NCBI RefSeq assembly: GCF_964340395.1
Contig: NC_135570.1
Span: 11,827,822 to 11,891,821, forward strand
Direction: 5' to 3'
DNA length: 64,000 bases
Source of the DNA: Glandiceps talaboti
Lineage: Eukaryota > Hemichordata > Enteropneusta > Spengelidae
A program made the position numbers and the translations under genes. A model generated the notes under the pieces. The model was not told the origin of the DNA. It saw only the letters and a list, made by a program, of their open reading frames with translations, and searched no databases. Positions 54,303-64,000 of the stretch are shown in pieces (within the stretch, counting starts at the first letter, position 1; the number at the start of each line of letters is the position of its first letter).

Positions 54303-55376
54303 CTGAATGAAAGGCAAAGAATGACAGTACTTCTGTTCACAGTCAATATGAGCAAGCCGTCAGATATGCAAAGAATGGTTACTTTTAAAAAAACTTTCCT
54401 ATGAAATCTCATAACTATTCATAGTATAATCTGTTTCAATGAAATGTTAAGTCTGTTGTAGTAAGAACTAAGATCAACATTATGGAACACCTTAATGTAC
54501 TGTTGACATTCAATCTTGCGAGACATTCAAAACCCACATAAGAAACCAGCACCCCACAAGGTCCATCTGAACGCCCACCACCACTTGTCAGAACCTTCCC
54601 AGTTATAGTCCCTGGTGGACCAATTTTGGAAGTGAACACTACAAAGGTACAAGGGTACCATTGTTCACAGTCCGTGTTGGCGAGTACTCAGATATGCAAC
54701 CTATGGTCACTTTAAAAAATACAACCTTTTCCTATGAACAGTCATAACTACATTGTTTCAATGTACTGTTACATCTAAAGAAGAACCCAGGTCTACACTC
54801 TGAATGTTACCCAACACAATCAGACAGTCCACAGTCCCTACTGACAAGCCCTCAGGTATGTAACCTTCACTGACTTATGTAATTTCCCACATGTATCAAC
54901 AATAGTTTTAGATTGAGTATATTTGAATTGGCCTATCCTTGATTTCCATACTAGTATATAGAATGAATCTCCTTCCTACCTTTGCTCCTAGCAGTAGTTC
55001 AGGCACTCTATACCAGAGTCACTACGATAGGCGTGTACTGTTTGAGAGGGGAACCATACTCCCTAGCTAGTCCAAAATCACCCACTTTGAGAACACCTTA
55101 TGACTTAACAACAGGTTTGAGGTCTTCAGATCACGATGAAGTATCCAATTGTCATGGAGATGACGTAGAGGACATTTCACTTCACCTACATGGATATAAT
55201 AGATAATATCAATATATGCATGAACACTCATTTCATAAGACAGTACTACTAAAAATTTTGTTTCTGAAACAAAGTTGAACAAAAGAAGTGACAAGAAAAG
55301 GACAATGTGATTTAAACTGTAAATATTTTGATATTATTCAACAAAGAAAATATGAGTGACTTAAGAGACCCTACAT

Positions 55377-55432
55377 TGTAAGATACGTCGTGACGTTTCG
55401 CCCTCACCGGCCTCCTCTCACACGACTGTACT
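55377..55432. mobile_element. Partial copy of the CTGTAAG-ended element
   Basis: TGTAAGATACGTCGTGACGT followed by TTCGCCCTCACCGGCCTCCT matches the inverted right end of 13222-13314. The other end is missing. Confidence 0.5.
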
Positions 55433-55938
55433 ACTCTGCACTAGTATGTTGGAAACTTCAAAAGATTTTGGCCCCGCCCTGAACTAGTAATCAGAAGGTC
55501 ATGTAGAGGTCGTTATGTAGATTTGAAATAAAATATGTAGAATAGCTTTACGTCAGGCGATAAGAGCAAATGTTGCCATGGTAATATATGTCAATCACTC
55601 GGTCGGCGACTCTCGCTCTAGGATTGGGCTTGCATAACCACCGATAATACCACCAAGTAAATAAACATACACATGTGTGGGCTAAACTGTACTTAGAATA
55701 ACGTTCTTGTACTCCAAATTTTCAAATTATTACTGCCATGTGAAGTTTTGTAATAAATGTTATGGAGTCATGGATGAAGGTAAAATGCAAACGAAGTCCA
55801 TGATCACCACATTCAAACTTACGTGTATGGAGTGTGTCGTCTGTAGTATACATATTACACCCTAAAAAGGCTATCTGTGTTTCCTGTACAGACGATCGTT
55901 TCACGTCCTATTACGTGATTTATTTTGTGTCCTGTTAT

Positions 55939-56133
55939 GATTTATTTGTTGTCCTCGTCAACAGCAATTCCAATCAACTTTGTTGACGCATGTTTGACAC
56001 CAGCTTTGGGTGAACTGAATACTATTTGCACCTGTCCACCAATGACATGTTTTTTGGTATTACTGTCGGTCAAAGTCGAACCAACAAGCGATGCTGTTAT
56101 GCCTAACTTTTGACTACGTTCTACTTGGTCCAT
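55939..56133 (-). CDS. Unrecognised small ORF, CpG-rich
   Basis: ATG at 56133, TAA at 55939-55941, 63 intervening residues plus Met, single exon as seen. The sequence is richer in CpG and looks more coding than its surroundings (for example VIGGQVQIVFSSPKAGVKHA). An internal CAG|GTGCAA could act as a donor, so it may instead be a first exon. No family was recognised. Confidence 0.3.
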
Positions 56134-56189
56134 TTACCGCATTTTCTTTTGCGGTGAGTGGACCTGCGCGATCACAGAAGCAAATATAT

Positions 56190-56525
56190 AGAGCAAGTAA
56201 AAACACCAACATGTACAGAAAGTAAAAACACCAACATGTAATATGCACAGCAAGTAAAAACATCAACAAATGTACAGCAAGTGACATTTACAACAAGTAA
56301 AACACCATTAAGTACAGCAAGTAACATGCAGAAAGTAAAACACCAACATATAACATGTACAGCAAGTAAAAACACCAACCTGAACAGCAAGTAACATGAA
56401 CAGCAATTAAAGACACCACCCTGTACAGCAAGTAAAAACATCACATACAACAAGTAAAAACACCATCATGTACAGCAAGTAACATGTACAGCAAGTAAAA
56501 ACATCAACATCTACAGCAAGTAAGA
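56190..56525 (+). repeat. Minisatellite of about 25 bp, irregular
   Basis: ACAGCAAGTAAAAACACCAA plus CATGT units, with many deletions. The ORF across its complement is an artefact. Confidence 0.85.
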
Positions 56526-57867
56526 GTTGATTTTATTATATTGTATAAAAAATGCCACTCATTTATAAAAACATATAGTTATATAAAAATACATAAATAC
56601 TGACTGGCGTGATAATTTCCAAGCTTACAAAAACTGACTAAATATTTAAAATTACAGGGTATACTTTGGTGAATGTACAAACTTTACAATAAGTACGAGT
56701 TTTCCATAGCAACCAATTTCATTTATCCATTATTGAATTCATTATTCTGGTCTGCCTATCTTTAATATATGTGAGGAAATTTTGTTAAAGCTGCATTAGG
56801 TGCAACTGGAAACTTTTTTTGTAACTGGTTACTGATAAAATGACTTGTTTGTACTATCACACACCCAGTGAATTACCCATGGGTACACAAATTTGTATAG
56901 CTGTACACAAAATATGGTATAATAAATTCAATAAAATTTGAGTTTTTGGGTCCACACCCTAAAATCTGCACTCACAATCCATATGACCACTTTAAGTCCC
57001 CTTATCAAAGACAAACACGTCTTTCCATTTGACCATTTGTATAAAATACACAGTCTAATAAACAAAACTGAAATCCACTTTTTTCTACAACAATTCATTT
57101 TGACATGATTATAAAATAAATAAAATTAGTAATAAAATACAAATAATATTATTTCATTCTTGAGGTTCTGTTAATATCTTTAATTATTAATCTGATTTCT
57201 AGCCTATTCTGTGAGAGTTAGTTGATTTAATCTAGACTCGAACAAAAAATATTTACATAGATGTTGATAGATTACCAGCATTGGTTTCAAAGTTAGTCTC
57301 CAAGTTTAAATTTCCTTCACTTGTGGAAGTGTACAGTAAATTACTTGAAGATTTTATCTTATCACAGTTGGATACTAATAAGTTGTCAATGGATTTGCCT
57401 GTCTGATGAACAACTTTATACAAGGAGTTTCTGCTTTTTCAGGGCTAAGTCTTGCTTTCTTTTCAGAGATATATACTCATCAATTTTGTGTTTGAATGAA
57501 TCTGTTTTAAATACCTGCATATGTCTAAAGTAGAATTATACTATCATAGCAGCCATATCAGTCAAAAATACATCGAAGATCATAGAGCTAGTATTTCCAG
57601 AAAAGGCAACTACTAAGTGTGTACACCCTGGTGTTTACTGCTGATATTATCTCTAACTTCAACAATGTCTGTCACTGTTATAGCAAATGTAGAGACAAAG
57701 TTGGAAACCAATTCTAGTAATCTAACAATATCTAGGTAAACATTTTCATTCTACGCTACATTAAATCACAGACAGGGAAGAAATCAACTACCACCTTTTC
57801 CTGGCATATTTAGTACAAACATCAATTATTTTAATGCCACTGAGGGCGCTGTTTAGTATGGGAACAA
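56526..57867. other. Intergenic, no gene seen
   Basis: About 56785-57000 is a minus-strand copy of the dispersed repeat also at 26.9, 61.6 and 0.8 kb, beginning TTAAAGCTGCATTAGGTGCA. The rest shows no coding pattern on either strand. Confidence 0.45.
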
Positions 57868-58262
57868 CTGGGTCGCATTCGATTAGCACAATCACAATCA
57901 AGATTTTGCATTGATAAATACCAATCACACTCATGATTGGTAATCACAGTAATCATGCACCAAACCATGATTGACGTGATTACAAGATGGCGGACAACGT
58001 AATATCATTGAGGGGATTATGAGCACATAGCTGATGGCAAGTTAGACATGTCAGAAAACATTATATAAATAAATTGTGATTGGTCAGATTGGTAATTTGT
58101 TATCATTGTAAACATTTTGATGATGTAAAATAATCTAAGAAATGTGTCAAACTTTCATGTAAGTAATCATGATTGTGATTGAGTATTTTGTATACAACCT
58201 CGTTTCCAGAAATGATGTCAGATTAATAAAAATCATGATTATGCAAATCGAACGCAACCCAG
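57868..58262. mobile_element. Inverted-repeat element with CTGGGTYGC ends, about 395 bp
   Basis: The left end CTGGGTCGCATTCGATTAGC and the right end GCAAATCGAACGCAACCCAG are inverted repeats. The interior is also rich in self-complementary ATCATGATT pieces. No ORF and no clear target duplication. Confidence 0.65.
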
Positions 58263-59504
58263 GTGACACTTTATTACTCTGCAAACAGAAAGCACAGCTA
58301 TTTCATATACACTCATATTTGCATTACCGGTAGTGCCAAGACCGGACCTCTGGGAAGGAGAATGACTGTTCATGATACTTGTTGCTACAATATTGAGGTG
58401 TCACTATTCCTTTTCTTGCCACTGAGGGCACTGTTTGCTTCACACTATACTGGTAGTTAAAATATACATGTTTTACATATACTTGGGGCAGCATTACTGA
58501 CTAATGTTGACCATTATATACATGTTTTGTTGTTCAGTTACAAACAACCACATTTTAAAAATATCCTAAGCTTCTAAAAAATTACAAAAATATAGGTGAC
58601 AATATATCTACAAACAGTACTTGTGGAATTACAATTCTGTGACATAGTACAAATTACAATTAATATAATTAGTGGAGTAAAGCTGAACATTATTGCACAA
58701 ACACACACACTGTGTTTACATCACACAATAGAAAATTCATGGTTGCACACATTATGCAGTGCTTTTTGACTAAGTACGGCATGGTGGATTGTTTTATGTA
58801 AATTTATCTATGTCATATAAAATATGATCATTCGCACATGTTATTGGAAAACGGGAAAGAAAACTAACTGGTCCAAAATATGTTATTTGAAGCCATTGAT
58901 AAGAAAACAATATTTCCATTGGTAGCTGTTATGCTGGTGGATTTTAATGTCGCCATAACTCCATCCACAAGTGTGACAGGCTAGGCTATATACTTGGTAG
59001 TTGATGTTGTCATGTACATTTGTATGTTGAAAACAGTCTGATGTTATACTAGCCTTAATCATGCACAAACCAAATAACTGTCTTTGAACAGAAAATATGG
59101 TTGATATACCCTGGTCATTCTACGTCTACATTTGAATCGACCTTTGAACTGATTATGACCACTGGTGATCTCATTTTGGAGTTGAATGTGACGCTGTCAC
59201 TGACCTCAGTGAAGTATGGACGAATACAGTCCATCGTATTTCTATATATACAACCAGACTACTGTATAATGTAGAAACATCATTGCTAATTAGTGTCACA
59301 TATTAATTATTTTAATTAATGTCATGTTAATTTGTGTACGGTCATTATGAGTTGTTCTACAAACGTTTTGTTTTTTTACCCTAAATGATCTCACACAGCT
59401 GATTTCAGTAAAACACATGATTTATGTTAATTAAGATGATTTATGTTAATTAAGATGATTTATGTTAATTAAAATTACATAATAAATATGTTAGTACAAT
59501 TTTC
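58263..59504. other. Probable 3' UTR and intergenic DNA of the EGF-type gene
   Basis: Lies downstream of the minus-strand stop at 59505. It includes GATGATTTATGTTAATTAA repeated three times (59417-59473). The 3' UTR end was not located. Confidence 0.35.
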
Positions 59505-62500
59505 CTACAATTGAACAGAGCCTGCTTTCTTGATATCTAACGTTGCATAGTCACTTTTATTTTGTGTCCCGTCTAATTCTTGATGCGTTGAATTCTCTAC
59601 CGAACTTGACCTCTTGAGGTTATCTGCATGACCTAAATCCATACTCGTATCGCTAGTAGGTGATGCTGGAACATCTTCTACAGGTTCACAGTATGCTGCA
59701 GGTTCCGCATATTTATTTTCTACGATGACACCATTTGGTTCTTCTTGATACGGACCTTCTGGAGTAGTCACGTTATCGTACTCGGAACTAATGCGCTGTG
59801 TTGCTGGTTTTCCTTCTGTGTTAGCAGCCTCTTGGTACACTGGGTCATCGTCCTGAGGGTGAAAACAAATTAATTTTTTCATTCAAAGTAACAATATTTG
59901 ATTCCCTATGAAACTACTGTGATGTGTACACAAACTCAGATACAGTGAAATGAGTTTTATCTTCTTGATCAATGTGTGTATGTGTATGTGTGTGTGTGTG
60001 TGTATGTATGTGTGTGTGTGTGTGTGTGTGTGCGTGTGTGTGTATGTATGTATGTATGTATGTATGTATGTATGTATGTATGTATGTATGTATGTATGTA
60101 TAATTATGTAATACTAACGTTGGTAAACTTTTTTGAAAGAGCCTTCCAGGGTAAGTGTTGTGATCAAAGTACTATGCAACTATTATCACTGGCATGGACC
60201 TGTAATGTCACAACTGTCTAATATAACTTCAGGTCAGTATGGAGCATACAATCCACAGGATTAACGCATTCACATAGCAAACTGGTCCTCATTTATACAG
60301 CTGGGTTGATTGGGGCATAACCCCAGCTTAAACCTTGCTTAACGACTTTGGTGATGCAGAAACAAATGACAGTGCTCAAACTGTCTACTTTGTTCAATAA
60401 CTTAACTACAATAACATTGATATTTACTCAGCTATTTTGCTTATGATTAGTCAGGCCTGCACTTTGATGTGTGGATATTTCACATGGTATACATTTAGTA
60501 CATGTGTAGCAAATGACAAACAGTTCATAATACACTGCAAAACACCCATTAGTTGGATATCAAAGATACATTATTGGAATCTTACCTTATTAATTTTCCT
60601 AAATGACCCTCCTTCTTTCGCTGTCATAGCAACATCATCATATGCAGGATTTGTGAAAACAGCTACATCTGGTCGACTTGAAAAATATCGAGCTTTTCTT
60701 GGTGCATGTTTTCTGTTCAAAATTGAAAGATTCATACATTCAATCCATGTTTGTGTGTGTGGTGTTATTGGAATATGAATAGCTATCAATACTATACAGG
60801 CAATACAAATACACCCCCACTACCTCCAACCTTCAACATCCAACCCCAGTGTCACCAATCGTCACCCAACCTCCACTGCCTCCAACCTTCACCCCATCTC
60901 TATTACCTCCAACCTCCACCCCATCCCCACTACAACCAATCACACCCAAATTCCAATCATCCATACTTACATTTGCACCTACAGAATATCACACATACAA
61001 CCAGTATAGCAATCATTACAATAAAGGCAATACTAACACCCCCCCTCCAACCACCACCCCCCCCCCCACCCACCCCCGTACTTACCTACAGAAGATGACA
61101 AGTACAATCATTACAATACAGGCAATACTAACACCCTTCACCCCCCCCCCACCCCCCCTCCAACCACCCCCTCCTCCTGTACTTACCTACAAAATATGAC
61201 AAGTACAACCAGTATAGCAATCATTACAATACAGGCAATACTAACACCAACACCGATTGATATGTTACGTTTTCTTTCTTCTTCCTCTGTACGGTGAAAA
61301 AAAAACATACAACAGAAAAATGTTACAAAAAATAAGTATTTTTTTCAACTCCCTTTTTTTCATCATATAGTATCAGATACCTGTCATATTCTACATACTG
61401 AAGTAAACTTAACCATCACTAAAGTTACTATCAACAGAATTCCAACCTGGTATTCAGACATAGTGCGATTTGATGACATAATCTAGTATATCATATGTAC
61501 ACTAAAATGTCCAGGACACCTGTACTACGCCATCAACTTTTCCTAACAATGCCAGATGATAATTATTAGAGCTGCACTAGCTGTAACTGAAGTATTATTT
61601 TTAAGATCAGACAACCAACAATATATTCACTGTAAATTGTTTACACCAATAATTAGACACTGTGCATGTTAATCAGTGGTCGATATTATCCACAAGTAGA
61701 ACAGTAACGGGTTGAAATCATGATCATGTTGGGGGCGCTGTTTTAAGGTGTGGACCTGAAAATCGATTTGATTGTATATTATGCACCATACAATGTGTAC
61801 TGCTACACAAATATGTTTACCAACAGGTGATTCAATACGGCACAGGGTGAATTAGATGAAATAAGTCATTATTTCACAAAACTGTTTAAAAGAATAAAAT
61901 ATTCCAGTTGCAGTTTGTGTAGCTTTAATGACATTAACATTCTACAATAGTTTTATACTAAGTATTTCCAACGTATAGAATTTCATATTTTCTGCTCCAC
62001 ATTTGGTTGAACAACAAAGATTTAGTCAATATAAATCGGAAATTTTGTACCTAGTTTTCTCTTCTCAGCTTGCGTCAATATCTTTTCCTCACAAGTCCTC
62101 CCAGTAAAGTTGCTATGGCAACTGTAAATGAAGAAAATAGGAAACATTTCTAGACTTACTATATCTGTAAAACATTTCAAAAATGCACAAATATGACCTC
62201 AGTATGACCCCAATGATGGCATCCTTATGCACGCAATTTTACTGCCATTTTATGTGTACACATATATAACATCATTTGTATTTGTTCTGTCATGTGTTTC
62301 CATGTAAACAAATAGTAAAGAGAAGACTTACAGACAACGCATCTCATTGGTTCCATCAATCCTCAACTGAAAACAGGTTCCACCATTATGACAATAATCA
62401 GTAGAATGTTTGGCATCACAGCGAATAAAACCCTTATCACTGGTTGGTTCGTCTCTGGGCTCGGCAGTTGTTTGTTTATCTCCGGGGTAAACACTTGTTT

Positions 62501-62563
62501 CTTTCTCCAAGTCAGAACTAGTTGTTGTCTGTACTGTGGTTGACTTTTCTTCCGTTGTTTTTT
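59505..62563 (-). CDS. Single-pass membrane protein with EGF-like domain and tyrosine-motif tail, 3' part
   Basis: Five minus-strand exons join in phase: 62332-62563, 62051-62121, 61187-61286, 60586-60712, 59505-59852. Order of parts: a Thr/Ser/Glu-rich stalk; one EGF-like domain with six cysteines spaced CX8CX5CX12CXCX8C, split by an intron between C4 and C5; a charged stretch ending RKR; one membrane helix (about ISIGVGVSIACIVMIAILVV); then about 158 cytoplasmic residues. The tail carries FTNPAYDD (NPxY, PTB-binding type), DPVYQE, SEYDNV (YxN, Grb2 type), GPYQEE, KYAEP, AYCEPV and SDYATL (ITIM-like), and ends SVQL, a possible class II PDZ ligand. The first exon starts in phase 1, so at least one upstream exon lies beyond 62563, probably outside the window. 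The mix of EGF, NPxY and YxxL motifs recalls CED-1/Draper/MEGF10 receptors, but a single EGF and unknown ectodomain leave the family open. Confidence 0.85.
59970..60101. repeat. (TG)n and (TATG)n microsatellite
   Basis: TG-rich tract followed by about 15 TATG units, in the EGF-type gene's last intron. Confidence 0.95.
60770..61200 (-). repeat. Partial tandem copies of the transmembrane exon with poly-C spacers
   Basis: The 3' half of the membrane-helix exon (GTGTTAGTATTGCCTGTATT and TGTAATGATT on the minus strand) recurs at about 61080-61130 and 60975-61032, with a scrap near 60795. Each main copy ends in a TTCTGTAG|GT donor-like site. Spacers are C-rich on plus. The copies lack an acceptor. 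Confidence 0.8.
61565..61930 (+). mobile_element. Dispersed inverted-repeat element, TTAA-type family
   Basis: The ends AGAGCTGCACTAGCTGTAAC and AGTTGCAGTTTGTGTAGCTT form a diverged inverted repeat. Shares its interior with copies near 27.1, 56.9 (minus) and 0.9 kb (minus). The 56.8-kb copy starts right after TTAA. Confidence 0.55.
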
Positions 62564-62798
62564 CTACAATTCACAAAAAAAATGAAATTTTGTAAGTGCG
62601 TAAATCATAACGTACCTGAACTTGCAGTAGTCTACACATGCGTGGGAAAATGTCTGTGTATGTGAATGACTTCAAGTCAAAAACACTAGGCTGATTACTA
62701 TGACACAAGCTCATAGAATTATCAGTGCACAAATAATTGTTTTTGAAGTGATTGAATAAACTAATATCAATTTCGTTGCAGAGAGTTAACATTCTTAA

Positions 62799-63140
62799 AG
62801 TGGCCATATGGATGATGATTGGGTATTTATTTTCGATTTTTAAATTATAAAAACAATTTTATCACGGCTTCCTACTTGAAAAATCAATGTGAAACACAAC
62901 AGATACCAAGTCTCAGTGTGGGTAACTCGATAGAGTAAAGGCAGCTAAAAAATATGTAAACAATTTGTTATTGTACGCCAAGAATTTGACATTTATTAAC
63001 CTATTGCAATTTATTGAGATACAAATAAGGACTTGGTATCTGTTGTTTCCTATTGATGTTTCAAATAGGAAGCCATGGCAAAATTGTTTTATAAATTAAA
63101 AATCCAAAATGAATACCCAATCCTCATCCATATGGCCACT
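62799..63140. mobile_element. Complete palindromic TTAA-flanked element, 342 bp
   Basis: The ends AGTGGCCATATGGATGATGA and TCCTCATCCATATGGCCACT are inverted. The arms extend over 100 bp each (for example ATCACGGCTTCCTACTTG against AATAGGAAGCCATGGC). TTAA lies on both sides (62795-62798, 63141-63144). TTAA duplication suggests a Kolobok or piggyBac-type MITE; the AG start argues against piggyBac. Confidence 0.75.
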
Positions 63141-63781
63141 TTAACGTCTATAACCCCTTTTCTCATTACTATAATTGAGTATTTTTCTATTTGAAGCACA
63201 GATGAACTTGATTGAATGAATGACAGAAGTCTATAGTAAATTGTCAAAAATATCATTTTGATTAAAAGTGACCCACAAAATTAATTAAAAGTAGGAAAAT
63301 GAAAAAAGATGTCATCTTCTAATACACAAATATCAAATAAGTATTCTCAATCCTAGGAATATAAGTACAAAATATGAAAATAAACTCATCAGATGTTGCA
63401 AGAAATCTACAAAATAGTGGAGTTAAAGGCCAAGGTTTTAATCCCAGGTTCACATATAGTATTATCTTATCAGTGGAATCATAGGGATTACACATAGGAT
63501 TATCCTTTTCTTCTGAACATTTTCTATAACTCTGACAACTGCCAGACAACTTTTTTTTCGCAGAGAAATTTTAATCCTAATCCAAAGTGGGCTTTTCAAG
63601 AAATCTCAGCGAATGATTGCACTATACCACATAAGCTCAATAAACAAACATTGTTGCTTCATTTAGGGATGGAGGGGGTCTGGCGTCAATGTGAAATCCA
63701 AATTTCGACACAAGAATTGCACGCCTTCAATGATAATATATCAAACATATTGATGACACACTTGTGAACATTTGTTTAAGG

Positions 63782-63975
<194 letters not shown>

Positions 63976-64000
63976 TGGCCTAAATGAACAAAGTTTGTTT

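Larger units (their letters stand above)
50102..55185 (-). pseudogene. CDK11: CDK11-like protein kinase gene remnant (frameshifted, central exons missing)
   Basis: Three exon remnants with normal splice borders resemble the C-terminal half of CDK11/PITSLRE kinases. At 54980-55185: GEVK, then HLHDNWILHRDLKTSNLLLS (catalytic loop), DFGLARE and PELLLGAK. At 51928-52122: ITADTALEHEYFKESPLP and FPTWPAKSEQ. At 50102-50137: GEDDADIDKGF and stop. The first exon has two frameshifts (after LLLSHK, and at the TLWYR site where two bases are gone) and about seven codons missing between GEVK and HLHD. The second has two more shifts, before RCITAD and after PLPN. No exon for the segment between PELLLGAK and FLT was found; satellite DNA fills much of 52.4-53.8 kb. 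Kept introns point to a decayed duplicate, not a retrocopy. Assembly indels could explain single shifts but not the missing exon. Confidence 0.82.

Noticed and set aside
60751-61199. Pro/Thr-rich plus-strand ORFs
   Set aside because: They arise from poly-C spacers and the antisense of the duplicated transmembrane exon.
63319-63549. Cys-rich minus-strand ORF (CQSYRKC...MCNPY), considered as an upstream Kazal-like exon of the EGF-type gene
   Set aside because: No donor in the right phase works: the only phase-1 option would create a TAA at the junction with exon 62332-62563.

Overview
The window is animal nuclear DNA: AT-rich, with GT-AG introns, long microsatellites and many short inverted-repeat elements. 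The gene content and repeats suggest a marine invertebrate, possibly a deuterostome (hemichordate, cephalochordate or echinoderm). That guess is an inference from style, not a proof. No bacterial or viral genes were seen.

Layout. (1) 2289-19161, minus: a complete 16-exon ABC transporter half-molecule of the ABCG2 type. All exon phases join to 696 codons plus a stop. It has a TATA promoter near 19.6 kb and a possible upstream alternative promoter and N-terminus near 21.6-21.7 kb. (2) 19.6-25.5 kb: an intergenic spacer with microsatellites and a 75-nt hairpin. (3) 25529-44353, plus: a complete 7-exon eIF4E gene of 238 codons plus a stop. All its cap-binding tryptophans are visible, and it is head-to-head with the transporter. 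(4) 44.4-50.1 kb: repeats, tRNA-like SINE pieces and terminal-inverted-repeat elements. (5) 50102-55185, minus: remains of a CDK11-type kinase gene that still has intron borders but carries several frameshifts and lacks its central kinase exons; satellite arrays fill that gap. (6) 55.2-59.5 kb: repeats and one CpG-rich small ORF. (7) 59505-62563, minus: the 3' part of a single-pass membrane protein with an EGF-like domain and a cytoplasmic tail carrying NPAY, YDNV, SDYATL and other tyrosine motifs. Its 5' exons lie beyond the window.

The genes do not form a pathway. ABCG2 and EIF4E are both on human chromosome 4q, so their adjacency here may be old linkage. The most unusual content is in the non-coding DNA. 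There are two 610-bp elements with CACTGTA ends and 5-bp target duplications, which fit the Transib/RAG type. There is a foldback-like element with 9-bp duplications in two states, with and without a 352-bp core. Tandem duplications have captured part of eIF4E exon 2 and part of the transmembrane exon of the EGF gene. A CAGTA satellite with a higher-order repeat of about 110 bp sits in the first transporter intron. No CRISPR array, operon or complete autonomous transposon was seen.
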